Notes: a model not told the origin generated them from the letters alone. DNA of 64,000 bases from Streptomonospora nanhaiensis (GCF_013410565.1 NZ_JACCFO010000001.1:1-64000), one strand, 5' to 3'; shown: positions 37,433-47,477, counted from the first letter of the stretch. Numbers and translations are program-made.

Positions 37433-38653
37433 GTGACCACGGAATCCGCTGAGCAGACCCCGCCCGAGCCGCACGGCGGCGACGACGCCGTACGCGCCGC
37501 GACCGTGCGCCGCCTGGAGCGCGCCATGGGCACCCTGGGCACCGCCGCGGTGGCGCGGATGGAGCAGCGGCTGTCGTGGTTCCGCCGGATGTCGGCCGAG
37601 GACCGCTCCTGGGTGGGCCTGGTGGCCCAGTCGGGCGTGGCGGCGTTCGTCGACTGGTTCAAGAACCCCGCGCGGGGCCGGCCCGCCATCACCGTCGAGG
37701 TGTTCGGCACCGCCCCGCGCGAGCTGACCCGCTCGGTCACCCTCCAGCAGACCGTCGACATGATCCGCGTGGTCATCGACGTCGTGGAGAACCAGGTCGA
37801 GGACCTGGCCGCGCCGGGCGGCGAGCAGCAGCTGCGCGAGGCGGTGCTGCGCTACACCCGCGAGGTCGCCTTCAGCTCGGCCAAGATCTACGCGCGGGCC
37901 GCCGAGGCGCGCGGCGCCTGGGACGAGCGGCTGGAGGCCCTGGTGGTCGACGCGCTGCTGCACGGCGACCGCGAGGAGGGGCTGGAGACCTGGGGCTCGG
38001 CGCTGGGGTGGTCGCGCACACCGGTGCTCGCGATGGCGGGCGGCCTGGGGGAGGACTCCGACAGCACGCTGGAGGACCTGCGCGCGGCGGCGCGGCGGGC
38101 CGGGCACGACGTGCTGGCCGGCGTGCAGGGCGAGCGGGTGATCGCGGTGATCGGCATCAGCGAGAAGCTGACCGGCGACTCCGCTCCGCTGCAGGCCGCC
38201 GAGCCGCTGGCCGGGCTGTTCGGGCCGGGCCCGATCGTGCTCGGGCCGGCCGTGGGCGACCTGCGGGTGGCCGGGCACTCGGTGCGCGCGGCGGTCAACG
38301 GCCTGCGCGCGGCCATCGCCTGGCCCGACGCGCCCCGGCCGGTGCGCGCCGAGGACCTGCTGCCCGAGCGGGCCCTGGAGGGCGACACCGCGGCGCGCCG
38401 CCAGCTGGTCGAGGAGGTCTACCTGCCGCTGCGCAAGGCGGGCTCGCCGCTGCTGGACACCCTGTCGGTCTACCTCGAGCACGCCTCGTCGCTGGAGGCC
38501 ACCGCGCGGATGCTCTTCGTGCACCCCAACACGGTGCGCTACCGCCTCAACCGGATCACCGAGCTGACCGGCCACGCCCCCGCCGACGGCCGGGGCTCCT
38601 TCGTGCTGCGGATCGCGGTGACCCTGGGGCGGCTGTCGGAGCGCGGCACCTGA
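37433..38653 (+). CDS. fasR: FasR-like PucR/CdaR-family regulator
   Basis: A 406-residue regulator. The N-terminal ~150 residues resemble the FasR-type domain (WFRRMSAEDRSWVGLVAQSGVAAFVDWF); a GGDEF-like middle follows; the C-terminal PucR HTH is clear (YLEHASSLEATARMLFVHPN ... TVRYRLNRITELTG). It is divergent from fabD, the arrangement known for the Streptomyces activator FasR of the fab operon. GTG 37433 has a GGGAG site. Confidence 0.9.
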   Translation: MTTESAEQTPPEPHGGDDAVRAATVRRLERAMGTLGTAAVARMEQRLSWFRRMSAEDRSWVGLVAQSGVAAFVDWFKNPARGRPAITVEVFGTAPRELTRSVTLQQTVDMIRVVIDVVENQVEDLAAPGGEQQLREAVLRYTREVAFSSAKIYARAAEARGAWDERLEALVVDALLHGDREEGLETWGSALGWSRTPVLAMAGGLGEDSDSTLEDLRAAARRAGHDVLAGVQGERVIAVIGISEKLTGDSAPLQAAEPLAGLFGPGPIVLGPAVGDLRVAGHSVRAAVNGLRAAIAWPDAPRPVRAEDLLPERALEGDTAARRQLVEEVYLPLRKAGSPLLDTLSVYLEHASSLEATARMLFVHPNTVRYRLNRITELTGHAPADGRGSFVLRIAVTLGRLSERGT

Positions 38654-39098
38654 GCAAGGCCCCGCGCCCCGGGGCCGGCGGATGCGCGGCGGCGCGGTGG
38701 GCCGCCCGTCACGATCGGTGGGCGCGGCGGGGATTGAGGCCCGCGGCAGGGGGGAGGAAGGGGGACGATCGTCCATGCGGCGGGACCTTCCCCTCCGGCC
38801 GCGGCCGCCGCCCGGTGGCCGCCGGTGCGACAGTGACCGAACCGCCGGCCAAAGTCGGCCCAACAGTGTGAACCGGTGGACCCCCTCCCGCGTCCACACC
38901 TGCGGGAAGTCCGCGACAAGCGGGCACGGGGCCACCGAAAAGCGGATACCTTATTCGGCGGGTGGTAGGTCACGATTTCCGGGCCCGCGCGGCACGGCCC
39001 GTGGGCCGTGCGCGCCGGGGGCGCGCACCCCCGTGAGGCGCCGAGGGGACTCCCACTCGCACGCATGGTGGAGCACGAGTATTGGGGGGTGTTGGGCA
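38654..39098. other. Intergenic region, no gene seen
   Basis: The plus-strand frame leading into the next gene stays open through most of this region, but the translated residues look noncoding (Arg/Pro/Gly-rich, no family). A GATACCTTATT stretch near 38945 is A/T-rich and may hold the promoter of the next gene. Confidence 0.5.
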
Positions 39099-39980
39099 GT
39101 GGTCATCGGTCGGGTCAGAACGCTGTACTCCAGGTTGTCGGCGGCTGTGAGACGGCCGACGGAATCCGGGCAGCTGTGGCGCCAGGTCCTCTTCTTCCTT
39201 CCGGCGCCCATCCCGATCCTCGCCGTGGTCGCGCTCATGGTGGGCGGGCGGTTCTCGGCGCCGGGCGTGACCATCCTCCTCTCCGGCTCGGTGGCCGTGG
39301 CCTCGCTGCTGCTGGCCGTCATGGTGCAGCCCACCCCCCTGCCCGAGGGGCTGTCGGCCGAGGCGTCGGTGCGGCGCTCGCTGCACCGCTTCCGCCAGAT
39401 CACCGCACTGCGCATCGCCCTGGCGCTGACCCCCGTCGTCGTGGGCGCGGGCTCCTCCATCGCCGGCGGCGGCATGTTCCCCCTGCTCGCCGCGCTGGTG
39501 CTGGCCTGGCCGCAGTTGGTGCTGGCCTCCCCGACCTTCTTCACCATCACCCGCGCCCGCCGCGCCATGGAGGGCTGGGGCACCAAGGCCTACCTGTGGG
39601 CGGCGCTGGCCCAGCCCGCGCCCGTGGAGTGGCCGATCGTCACGCCGCTGGCCGCGCGCTACCGCGCCTGGCGGGCGGGGCGCGGCCCGGTGCGGGGCGC
39701 CGGCTCCGCCGACTCCGGCAGCGCGGCGGAGTCCGCCGACTCCGACCACGGCACCGATGACGACGACTCCCGCCTGCTCAGCGACTCCGGCCTGCCCGAG
39801 CGCCTCGCGGTCACCAGCGCCTACCCCAAGGCCGAGCCCAGCCACGTGATCCCCGGGTTCGCGGTGTCGTCGATGCCGGCCCAGGCGCGGCGCATCCTGC
39901 GCTCCACGCGGCCCCAGCGGCGCAAGAACGGCCCCGGCCGCGGCAGCCCTCGGCCCAAGGCGCCCCAGACCAAGAACTGA
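39099..39980 (+). CDS. Predicted membrane protein with charged C-terminal tail
   Basis: A 293-residue protein of unrecognised family. Hydrophobic spans lie at about 30-50, 58-76, 103-122 and 124-142; the rest (about 175-293) is polar, with a Ser/Asp-rich stretch and a basic end. GTG 39099 is chosen because of the preceding GGGGGG site; the open frame continues upstream. It ends at a strong hairpin. Function unknown. Confidence 0.65.
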   Translation: MVIGRVRTLYSRLSAAVRRPTESGQLWRQVLFFLPAPIPILAVVALMVGGRFSAPGVTILLSGSVAVASLLLAVMVQPTPLPEGLSAEASVRRSLHRFRQITALRIALALTPVVVGAGSSIAGGGMFPLLAALVLAWPQLVLASPTFFTITRARRAMEGWGTKAYLWAALAQPAPVEWPIVTPLAARYRAWRAGRGPVRGAGSADSGSAAESADSDHGTDDDDSRLLSDSGLPERLAVTSAYPKAEPSHVIPGFAVSSMPAQARRILRSTRPQRRKNGPGRGSPRPKAPQTKN

Positions 39981-39986
39981 CCACCG

Positions 39987-40025
39987 GGCGCGGCCCGGCC
40001 CCGGCACGCGGGGCCGGGCCGCGCC
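39987..40025. terminator. Hairpin between convergent genes
   Basis: A perfect 16-bp stem (39987-40002 with 40010-40025) with a 7-base loop, ending two bases before the stop codon of the minus-strand oxidoreductase. Likely a shared terminator. Confidence 0.8.
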
Positions 40026-40026
40026 G

Positions 40027-41010
40027 TCAGACGGTGACGACCACCTTGCCCGGTGCGTGGCCCGCCTCCTGGTAGGCCACGGCGGCCGGTATCTCGGAGA
40101 ACGGGTAGGTGCGGTCGATCACCGGGGCGATCCGGCCCTCGGCCAGCAGCCCGGCCAGTTCGCGCAGCCGCCGGGCCGTGCGCGGCGGTGTGAACACGTC
40201 GGCGGCCACCATGCGCTGCGGCACGAACGCGTTGAGCGCGGCCGCGCCGAGCACGTGCCCGGCGGGCTGCACCCACCGGCCGGCCGGGCCGCCCACGGCC
40301 GCCAGGGTGCCCCCGGGGCTCAGCGCCCGGCGGCAGGCCCACGCCGAGCGGCTGCCGGCGATGTCCACCAGCAGGTCGAATCGGGCGCCGCCGCGGGTGA
40401 AGTCGGAGCGGGTGTAGTCGATGACCTCCGCGGCGCCCAGGGAGCGGACCAGGCCGGCGTTGTGCGGGCCGCAGACGCCGGTGACCCGGCCGCCGTAGAC
40501 GGCGGCGAGTTGGACGGCGAACGTGCCCACTCCGCCGGTGGCGCCGTTGACGCAGACCCGCCGGCCGGGACCCACGGCCGCGCCGTCGTCCAGGGCGGCC
40601 AGGGCGGTGCAGGCGGCCAGGGGCACCGCGGCGGCCTGCTCGAAGGTGAGGCCGGCCGGCTTGGGTGCGAGTTCGTCGACGCGGACACGGGCGTACTCGG
40701 CGAACCCGCCGCCCCGCGTGAGCGCGTAGACCTCGTCGCCCACGGCCACGCCGGTGGCGCCGGGACCGAGCGCCTCGACGCGGCCGGCGATGTCGGCGCC
40801 GAGCACGCGCACGGCGGGGCGGCGCAGTCCGACGGTGCCCATCAGGCGCGCCACGCGGGGCTCGCCGCGCATGAGGTGCCAGTCGTAGGGGTTGACGGAG
40901 GTCGCGTGGACGCGGACGAGGACCTCGCCCTCCCCGGGGACCGGGGTGTCGAGGTCGGTGAGGTCGAGGGATCGGGGCGGGCCGAACGAGTGAAGGACGA
41001 ACGCCTTCAT
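40027..41010 (-). CDS. NAD(P)H:quinone oxidoreductase-like MDR protein
   Basis: A 327-residue zinc-free medium-chain dehydrogenase/reductase. VNPYDWHLMRGEP, VLGADIAGRVEALG and the nucleotide-binding VNGATGGVGTFAVQLA are typical; the structural-zinc cysteines are absent. It should reduce quinones or enals using NADPH. ATG 41010 follows AGGGGACACC. Its promoter carries four copies of a TetR-type operator, and the tetR gene lies directly upstream. Confidence 0.9.
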   Translation of the reverse strand: MKAFVLHSFGPPRSLDLTDLDTPVPGEGEVLVRVHATSVNPYDWHLMRGEPRVARLMGTVGLRRPAVRVLGADIAGRVEALGPGATGVAVGDEVYALTRGGGFAEYARVRVDELAPKPAGLTFEQAAAVPLAACTALAALDDGAAVGPGRRVCVNGATGGVGTFAVQLAAVYGGRVTGVCGPHNAGLVRSLGAAEVIDYTRSDFTRGGARFDLLVDIAGSRSAWACRRALSPGGTLAAVGGPAGRWVQPAGHVLGAAALNAFVPQRMVAADVFTPPRTARRLRELAGLLAEGRIAPVIDRTYPFSEIPAAVAYQEAGHAPGKVVVTV

Positions 41011-41047
41011 GGTGTCCCCTGTCCGCCGCGCGGGGCGCGACTGGTTC

Positions 41048-41113
41048 GTACGCCGCAAGAGGATCTTACCGCGTAAGGGTGTCTTACGGCGTAAGTTAGT
41101 CGTACGCCGTAAG
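41048..41113. promoter_or_regulatory. Operator array of four related dyads
   Basis: CTTACCGCGTAAG (41065-41077) and CTTACGGCGTAAG (41083-41095) are palindromes, flanked by related half-type copies GTACGCCGCAAG (41048-41059) and GTACGCCGTAAG (41102-41113). Copies recur every 17-19 bp. They lie in the promoter of the oxidoreductase gene and after the end of tetR, so they are likely binding sites of that TetR protein. Confidence 0.8.
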
Positions 41114-41193
41114 GCTGTCAAGGGGTGCGGTGCGCACGCCTCCGGGAGGTAAGGGAAGGGATGGCCGCCGCACGGCGGCGGCGCGGTCGGCCG

Positions 41194-41895
41194 CTACCGC
41201 GAGCCGCGCAGCCGGTCCAGGCCGTCGAGGATGAGGTCGAGCCCGAACTCGAACTCCGCCTGGTCGTCGCACCAGCCCAGGGTGGAGTCGGGGTCGTCGT
41301 GGGCGATCTCGGCGATCATCCCGGTGAGGTGCGGCAGCTGCTCGGCCATCTCGGGCGGGACCTCGGCGCCGGAGCCGCCGCCGGCGGCGGGGTCGAACAG
41401 CTCCTGGGCGAACCCCAGTGCCCGGCTGCCCAGGGCGTGCAGCGCGTGGTGGCCGAGGTCGTAGGAGAACCCGCCCTGGCGCATGAGCCCCAGCAGGCCG
41501 TCGTAGTAGCGGATGACCGCGGGGCCTGCGGCCGAGCGCGTCTGGAACAGGGCGGGCGCCCAGGGGTGGCGCAGCAGCACCTCGCGGGCGGTCAGGATGC
41601 GCCGCCGCACGGCCTGCTTCCAGGCGGCCCCGGCGGCGGGGGTGTCCAGCGCCTCGACGGTCTCGTGGATCTCGGTGGCCACCAGGTCCAGGATGCCGTC
41701 GAGGACGTCGCCCTTGTTGGCGACGTGGTGGTAGAGCGACATGGCCTCGGCGCCGAGGTCCTCGGCCAGGCGGCGCATGGTCAGCGCCTCGACGCCGTGC
41801 TCGTCGGCGAGCCGGACCGCCGCCCGCAGGACCCGGTCGCGGCTCAGCGGGATCCGGTACCGGGCTTCGGGCTCGGCGTGCGCGGACACGGGCAC
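41194..41895 (-). CDS. TetR-family repressor
   Basis: A 233-residue regulator. The N-terminal HTH reads LSRDRVLRAAVRLADEHG with RRLAEDLGAEAMSLYHHVANK; the C-terminal domain (about 80-225) is of the TetR_C type with VLLRHPWAPALFQTR. It lies upstream of the oxidoreductase on the same strand with the operator array between them. GTG 41895 follows GAGAGGGGTG. Confidence 0.9.
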   Translation of the reverse strand: MPVSAHAEPEARYRIPLSRDRVLRAAVRLADEHGVEALTMRRLAEDLGAEAMSLYHHVANKGDVLDGILDLVATEIHETVEALDTPAAGAAWKQAVRRRILTAREVLLRHPWAPALFQTRSAAGPAVIRYYDGLLGLMRQGGFSYDLGHHALHALGSRALGFAQELFDPAAGGGSGAEVPPEMAEQLPHLTGMIAEIAHDDPDSTLGWCDDQAEFEFGLDLILDGLDRLRGSR

Positions 41896-41972
41896 CACCC
41901 CTCTCTGCCGGTCATCGTATCCAGGCGCCCGCGCCGTGGGCGGGCGGCGGCCGCGGGCGCCGGGGGTGCGGG

Positions 41973-42677
41973 TCAGCCGCGTTTGGCCGGAGCGGTGAAC
42001 GCGTCGAGGAGCTGGCGCTCGGCGATGTCGAAGTAGCCGGACAGCTCGGCGGCGGCGGTGTCGAAGGCGCCCGCGGCCATCAGTTCGTAGATGGCGCGGT
42101 TGCGGTCGAGGTAGGGCTCGTAGAAGTCGCGCGGCGCCGCCATGACGTGGAAGACCAGCCGCAGCTCGGCCAGGATCTGGCGCATCATCTCGTCGATGCG
42201 CGGGCTGCCCACCAGGCCGCTGACGGCGCGGTGGAAGGCCATGTTGGCGGTGCCGATGCCCTCCCAGTCGCCGCGCTCGCGGGCGCGCTCGCCCTGCTCC
42301 ACGGCCGCGCCGATGGCCGCGACGGCCTCGGGCGGGGCGTCGGCGCCGGCGCGCACCGCGCCCAGCTCCACGGTGCGGCGCACCCGGAAGAGGTCGACGA
42401 CGTCGGCGGCGTCGGGCTTGGCGACGAACACGCCGCGGTTGAACTCGTGGACCAGGAGGCGCTCGTGGCCCAGCAGCCGGAACGCCTCGCGCAGGGTGTT
42501 GCGGGAGACCCGGAACTTCTTGCCGATGCGCTCCTCGGACAGGCGCGCGCCCGGCGCGAGGACGCCGTCGATGATGTGGCCGCGCAGGAGGTCGGCCACC
42601 CGTTCGGCGGTACTGGACCGTTCCAGCTCCCCTCCGACGTCGGGGAGGTTGTCGATCCAGTCGCCGGTGGCGGTCAC
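41973..42677 (-). CDS. GntR-family (FadR subgroup) regulator
   Basis: A 234-residue repressor-type protein. The winged helix spans residues 23-88 (VADLLRGHIIDGVLAPGARL; RVSRNTLREAFRLL). The all-helical FCD ligand domain follows, with metal-site histidines such as MAFHRAVS and VFHVM. It is divergent from the 5-oxoproline cluster; a FadR-type operator lies between. GTG 42677 has a GAGGAGC site. It probably replaces the IclR-type KipR of B. subtilis as local regulator (inference). Confidence 0.9.
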   Translation of the reverse strand: MTATGDWIDNLPDVGGELERSSTAERVADLLRGHIIDGVLAPGARLSEERIGKKFRVSRNTLREAFRLLGHERLLVHEFNRGVFVAKPDAADVVDLFRVRRTVELGAVRAGADAPPEAVAAIGAAVEQGERARERGDWEGIGTANMAFHRAVSGLVGSPRIDEMMRQILAELRLVFHVMAAPRDFYEPYLDRNRAIYELMAAGAFDTAAAELSGYFDIAERQLLDAFTAPAKRG

Positions 42678-42812
42678 GCGCGCTCCTCATCTGCGGGGGG
42701 ACGTACGCCTTCATTGTCGCGGATGGCGGTGGAGCGGCGCACGGGGATCGGCCCAAGCGCGGTAACAGGGAGTTTACCGGCGCGCCCATGGCCAACATTG
42801 AAGTATTGGAGT

Positions 42813-42825
42813 ATTGTTCAACAAT
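42813..42825. promoter_or_regulatory. FadR/GntR-type operator
   Basis: ATTGTTCAACAAT is a perfect 13-bp palindrome fitting the FadR-subgroup consensus TNGTNNNACNA (TTGTTCAACAA). It lies 73 bases before the Nramp-like gene and 136 before the divergent gntR, in an unusually A/T-rich stretch. The adjacent GntR protein is the obvious ligand. Confidence 0.8.
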
Positions 42826-42897
42826 CAAAGTGGTGGCCGTCTCACGTCGCCGTGGCCGTCTCACCGCTTCGGCACATCCATCCCCTGGAGGCTTTGC

Positions 42898-44142
42898 ATG
42901 AGCGAAACCCCCGAGGCCACGCGGCGGCCGCCCCGGGCGCGCCGTGTCGTCATCAGCAGCGGCCTGCTCGGTGCCATGTTCCTGATGGCCACCAGCGCCA
43001 TCGGGCCCGGCTTCATCACCCAGACCACCGACTTCACCGCGCGGCTGGGCGCCACCTTCGCCTTCGCCATCCTCGTGTCGATCTTCGTGGACATCGCGGT
43101 CCAGTTGAACATCTGGCGGGTCATCGGCGTGGCCGGGATGCGCGCCCAGGACCTCGCCAACAAGGTCCTGCCGGGCGTCGGCTTCGTCCTGGCCGCGCTG
43201 GTGGTGTTCGGCGGCGCGGTGTTCAACGTCGGCAACATCGCCGGCACCGCGCTGGGCCTGGACGCGCTGGCCGGCGTCGACCTGCGGGTGGGCGCCACGG
43301 TGTCGGCCCTCATCGCCATCGCCGTGTTCGTCATGCGCGGCGCCGGTGCGGCCCTGGACCGCATCCTCGTGGTGCTGGGCGTGGTGATGATCGGGCTGAC
43401 CCTCTACGTCGCCCTGGTCTCCGACCCGCCCGTGGGCGAGGCGCTGCGCCAGTCGGTGATGCCCGACCGGCTCGACGGCGACCTGTTCCTGGCCACGGTC
43501 ACCATCATCGGCGGCACGGTCGGCGGCTACATCACCTACGCCGGGGCGCACCGCCTCATCGACAGCGGCCAGACCGGAGTCGACAACGTCGAGGCGGTCA
43601 GCCGGTCCTCGGTCATCGGCGTGCTGGTCACCGGCCTGATGCGGGTGCTGCTGTTCCTGGCGGTGCTGGGCGTGGTGACCGGCGGCGCGGCCATCCTCGA
43701 CTCGCCCAACGCACCCGCCGAGGCGTTCGCGCACGCGGCGGGCGACCTGGGGCGGCGGCTGTTCGGCGTGATCATGTGGGCGGCGGCCATCAGCTCGGTC
43801 ATCGGCGCCTCCTACACCTCGGTGTCGTTCGTGGCCACCTTCACCCCGTGGACGAGCCGCAACCGCAACTGGCTGGTCGCCGGGTTCATCGCCGTCTGCC
43901 TGGTGCTGTTTTTGACCCTGGGCCAGGCGCCGCAGACCCTGCTCATCATGGCCGGGGCGCTCAACGGCCTGATCCTGCCGGTAGGCATGGGGATCATGCT
44001 CTGGATCGCGGCGCGCCGTCGCGACCTGCTGAACGGCTACCGCTACCCGAAGTGGCTGCTGGTGATCGGCGTGCTGGCCTGGCTGCTGACCGTCTACATC
44101 GCGGTCAACTCGCTGAGCGGCATCGCCGCCCTGTGGCAGTGA
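42898..44142 (+). CDS. Nramp-family transporter (YcsG-like)
   Basis: A 414-residue membrane protein with about eleven spans. The Nramp core is recognisable (SAIGPGFITQTTDFTARLG), but the DPGN metal-binding motif of true manganese transporters is altered, so a different substrate is likely. In B. subtilis an Nramp-like gene (ycsG) sits in the ycsF-ycsG-ycsI-kipIAR cluster, matched here. Uptake of oxoproline or a related acid is inferred. ATG 42898 follows CTGGAGG. Confidence 0.88.
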   Translation: MSETPEATRRPPRARRVVISSGLLGAMFLMATSAIGPGFITQTTDFTARLGATFAFAILVSIFVDIAVQLNIWRVIGVAGMRAQDLANKVLPGVGFVLAALVVFGGAVFNVGNIAGTALGLDALAGVDLRVGATVSALIAIAVFVMRGAGAALDRILVVLGVVMIGLTLYVALVSDPPVGEALRQSVMPDRLDGDLFLATVTIIGGTVGGYITYAGAHRLIDSGQTGVDNVEAVSRSSVIGVLVTGLMRVLLFLAVLGVVTGGAAILDSPNAPAEAFAHAAGDLGRRLFGVIMWAAAISSVIGASYTSVSFVATFTPWTSRNRNWLVAGFIAVCLVLFLTLGQAPQTLLIMAGALNGLILPVGMGIMLWIAARRRDLLNGYRYPKWLLVIGVLAWLLTVYIAVNSLSGIAALWQ

Positions 44143-44243
44143 CCGGCGCGCCGACGGCGCGATAGGCGGCGGACGGTGCGGTTACCCCGCGCCGTCCGCC
44201 TGGTATGAGCCTGTATGGGGCAACTGAGAGGAGAGACCGCCAG

Positions 44244-45005
44244 GTGCGCATCGACCTCAACTCCGACCTCGGCGAGAGCTTCGGCCGCTGGGAGCTGGGC
44301 GACGACACCGCCCTGCTGGGAATCGTCACCAGCGCCAACGTCGCCTGCGGGTTCCACGCCGGCGACCCCACCGTGCTGCGCGAGACGTGCGAGCGCGCCG
44401 CCGAGCGCGGCGTGGCCATCGGCGCCCAGGTGGGCTACCGCGACCTCGCCGGGTTCGGGCGGCGCTTCATCGACGTCCCGCCGCGCGAGCTGACCAACGA
44501 CGTCCTCTACCAGCTGGGCGCGCTGGAGGCCATGGCGCGCGTGGCCGGGGAGCGCGTGCGCTACGTCAAGCCGCACGGCGCGCTGTACAACGCCATCGTC
44601 CACCACGAGGACCAGGCGGCGGCCGTGGCCGAGGCCGTGGCGCGCTACGACGCCGCGCTGCCGGTGCTGGGCCTGCCCGGCTCGGTGTGGCTGCACCGCG
44701 CCGAGCAGGCGGGGCTGCGCACCGTGCGCGAGGCGTTCGCCGACCGCGCCTACACCCCCGAGGGGACCCTGGTGTCGCGCCGCGAGCGCGGCGCGGTGCT
44801 GCACGACCCCGACGAGATCGCCGAGCGGTGCCTGCGCATGGTGCGCGGCGAGCCGGTGGAGGCGGTCGACGGCACCCCGATCCGCATCGAGGCCGACTCG
44901 CTGTGCGTGCACGGCGACAGCCCCGGCGCGGTCCGCATCGCCCAGGCTGTCGCCGACCGGCTGCGCGGCGCGGGGGTGCAGATCACGCCGTTCACGGCCG
45001 CCTAG
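44244..45005 (+). CDS. pxpA: 5-oxoprolinase subunit A (LamB/YcsF)
   Basis: A 253-residue subunit of the ATP-dependent 5-oxoprolinase that opens 5-oxoproline to glutamate. Family motifs: [33 protein letters not shown] and SLCVHGD. GTG 44244 matches the family start and follows GAGGAGAG. pxpB and pxpC follow. Confidence 0.95.
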   Translation: MRIDLNSDLGESFGRWELGDDTALLGIVTSANVACGFHAGDPTVLRETCERAAERGVAIGAQVGYRDLAGFGRRFIDVPPRELTNDVLYQLGALEAMARVAGERVRYVKPHGALYNAIVHHEDQAAAVAEAVARYDAALPVLGLPGSVWLHRAEQAGLRTVREAFADRAYTPEGTLVSRRERGAVLHDPDEIAERCLRMVRGEPVEAVDGTPIRIEADSLCVHGDSPGAVRIAQAVADRLRGAGVQITPFTAA

Positions 45006-45055
45006 CGGCGGCGAAGCAGACCGGGGGCGGGGCCGATGCGAAGGGGGACGGGGCG

Positions 45056-45667
45056 TTGCGCGTGCTGAACTGCGCCGACTGGGGGGTGCTCGTCGAGGTC
45101 GGGGGCCTCGACGAGGCGCTGGCCCTCCAGGCGGCGCTGGAGGAGCGGCGGCCGGACGGCGTCACCGACGTCGTCCCGGCCGCCCGCACCGTGCTGCTGC
45201 GGGTCGAGCCCGGGCGCACCGACCCGGCCGCCGTGGCCGAGGCGGTGCGCCGCCTGCGGCCCCGGCCCGGCCGCCGCGCCGACGCCGGCGAGCTGGAGGT
45301 GCCCGTGCACTACGACGGCGCCGACCTCGCCGACATCGCCGCCCACCTGGGCATGTCCGAGCGCGAGGTCGTCGCCGCCCACACCGCCGCCACCTGGACC
45401 GTCGCCTTCTGCGGCTTCGCCCCCGGGTTCGGCTACATGGTCAGCGACGACCCCCGGTTCCGCCTGCCGCGCCGTTCGGAGGCCCGCACCCGCGTCCCCG
45501 CGGGTGCGGTGGCGCTGGCGGGCGAGTTCACCGGGGTCTACCCGCGCAGCTCGCCGGGCGGCTGGCAGCTCCTGGGCCGCACCGAGCTGGTGGTGTGGGA
45601 CACCGACCGCGACCCGCCCGCGCTGCTGCGGCCGGGCGTGCGGGTGCGGTTCCGGGAGGCGCCGTGA
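45056..45667 (+). CDS. pxpB: 5-oxoprolinase subunit B (KipI-like)
   Basis: A 203-residue subunit with the carboxyltransferase domain C/D fold: [31 protein letters not shown] and [20 protein letters not shown]. The start is uncertain: TTG 45056 has an AAGGGGG site at good spacing, GTG 45062 is the alternative. It overlaps pxpC by GTGA. Confidence 0.93.
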   Translation: MRVLNCADWGVLVEVGGLDEALALQAALEERRPDGVTDVVPAARTVLLRVEPGRTDPAAVAEAVRRLRPRPGRRADAGELEVPVHYDGADLADIAAHLGMSEREVVAAHTAATWTVAFCGFAPGFGYMVSDDPRFRLPRRSEARTRVPAGAVALAGEFTGVYPRSSPGGWQLLGRTELVVWDTDRDPPALLRPGVRVRFREAP

Positions 45668-46575
45668 GCACGCTGGCCGCGCCGGCCGAACCGACGACAC
45701 CCGAGGAGGCGAGCGCCCCGATGGCGGCGGTCGAGGTGCTGCGCACCGGAATGGGCACCACCGTGCAGGACGCGGGCCGCCACGGCCACGCCCACCTGGG
45801 CATCGGCCGCTCGGGGGCGGCCGACGCCGCCTCCTACGCGCTGGCCAACCGGCTGGTGGCCAACCCCGACGGCGCCGCCGCCCTGGAGGTCGTCCTCGGC
45901 GGGCTGCGGCTGCGCGCGCGGGGCGCGGTCACCGTCGCGGTGACCGGCGCGCCCTGCCCGGTCACGGTCGACGGCCGGGGCGCGGCCGTCGACACCGTGC
46001 TGCACCTGCCCGACGGCGCCGAACTGGAGTTGGGGATACCCGCCACCGGGCTGCGCAGCTACGTGGCGGTGCGCGGCGGCATCGACGTCGCACCCGTGCT
46101 GGGCTCGCGCAGCACCGACACCCTGGCCGGGCTGGGGCCGCCCGTGCCGCGCCCGGGGGCGGTGCTGCCCGTGGGGCCGCCGCCCCGCGCCCTGCCCGCG
46201 GCCGACTGGGTGGCGCACCCGCCGGTGGGGGCCGCCCGGATGGACCTGCGGGTGGTGCTGGGGCCGCGCGCCGACTGGTTCACCGACGCGGCCGTGGAGG
46301 TGCTGCTGCACGCCGAGTACGAGGTCACCGCGCGCAGCGACCGGGTCGGCGCGCGGCTGGCCGGGCCCGCCCTGGAGCGCCGCGAGCACGGCGAACTGCC
46401 CAGCGAGGGGATGGTGCCGGGGTCGCTGCAGATCCCGCCGGACGGCGACCCGGTGCTGTTCCTCACCGACCATCCGGTGACCGGCGGCTACCCGGTCATC
46501 GCCGTGGTGGTGGCCGCCGACGTGGCGCGGGCGGCGCAGGCGCGCCCCGGCACGCGGCTGCGCTTCCACCTGTGA
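45664..46575 (+). CDS. pxpC: 5-oxoprolinase subunit C (KipA-like)
   Basis: A 303-residue partner of Pxp[48 protein letters not shown] and the C-terminal [16 protein letters not shown] are typical of the carboxyltransferase A/B-like family. It starts at GTG 45664 inside the pxpB stop, so the subunits are coupled. Confidence 0.94.
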   Translation: MSTLAAPAEPTTPEEASAPMAAVEVLRTGMGTTVQDAGRHGHAHLGIGRSGAADAASYALANRLVANPDGAAALEVVLGGLRLRARGAVTVAVTGAPCPVTVDGRGAAVDTVLHLPDGAELELGIPATGLRSYVAVRGGIDVAPVLGSRSTDTLAGLGPPVPRPGAVLPVGPPPRALPAADWVAHPPVGAARMDLRVVLGPRADWFTDAAVEVLLHAEYEVTARSDRVGARLAGPALERREHGELPSEGMVPGSLQIPPDGDPVLFLTDHPVTGGYPVIAVVVAADVARAAQARPGTRLRFHL

Positions 46576-46652
46576 GCGCCGCGGACCGACCGGCCCGCAC
46601 CGCGCTCGGCACCCGTTCCGGCCACCGGCCGCGCACGAAAGGACCGACCGCC

Positions 46653-47477
46653 ATGGCAGACACCGACACCGTCCACGTACCCGCCCCGACCGCTCCGGCC
46701 GACCCCGCCGCACTGAGCCCCCAGGAGGCGCGGGCGCTGTTCCGCGCCGGACTGCGGGTCCCCACGGCGGGCTACGCGGCCGGGTACGCCCAGGCCAACC
46801 TCATCGCGCTGCCGCGCGACCTGGCGTTCGACTTCCTGCTGTTCGCCCAGCGCAACCCCAAGGCGTGCCCGGTCCTGGACGTCACCGAGCCCGGCGAGGC
46901 CGCGGCGTCCGTCTTCGCCGGCGACCTGCGCACCGACCTGCCCGCCTACCGGGTCTACCGCCACGGGGAACTGGAGGGGGAGTACACCGACGTGCGGGAG
47001 CTGTGGCGGCCGGACCTGGTGGCGTTCCTCATCGGGTGCAGCTTCACGTTCGAGGCGCCGATGCTCCAGGCGGACATCCCGGTGCGCCACATCGAGGCCG
47101 GCACCAACGTCGCGATGTTCCGCACCAACCGGCCCTGCCGCCCGGCGGGGCGGCTGGCGGGGCCCATGGTGGTGTCGATGCGGCCCATCCCGGCCGACCA
47201 GGTGGCCGACGCGGTGCGGATCACCTCGCGCTACCCCTCGGTGCACGGCGCGCCCGTGCACGTGGGCGACCCCGCCACCCTGGGGATCGCCGACCTGGAC
47301 CGGCCCGACTTCGGCGACCCGGTCGAGGTGCTGCCGGGCGAGGTGCCGGTGTTCTGGGCCTGCGGGGTGACCCCGCAGGCGGCGGTGATGGCCTCCAAGC
47401 CGGAGTTCGCGATCGGGCACGCCCCCGGCCACATGGCGATCACCGACGCACGCGACAGCGACTACCAGGTGCCCTAG
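46653..47477 (+). CDS. DUF1445 family protein (YcsI-like putative hydro-lyase)
   Basis: A 274-residue protein. Family features: [43 protein letters not shown], and [14 protein letters not shown] with [12 protein letters not shown]. The mammalian relative is a D-glutamate cyclase, so it may interconvert D-glutamate and 5-oxo-D-proline and feed the Pxp enzyme (family knowledge plus context). ATG 46653 has an AAAGGA site. Last gene of the cluster. Confidence 0.9.
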   Translation: MADTDTVHVPAPTAPADPAALSPQEARALFRAGLRVPTAGYAAGYAQANLIALPRDLAFDFLLFAQRNPKACPVLDVTEPGEAAASVFAGDLRTDLPAYRVYRHGELEGEYTDVRELWRPDLVAFLIGCSFTFEAPMLQADIPVRHIEAGTNVAMFRTNRPCRPAGRLAGPMVVSMRPIPADQVADAVRITSRYPSVHGAPVHVGDPATLGIADLDRPDFGDPVEVLPGEVPVFWACGVTPQAAVMASKPEFAIGHAPGHMAITDARDSDYQVP

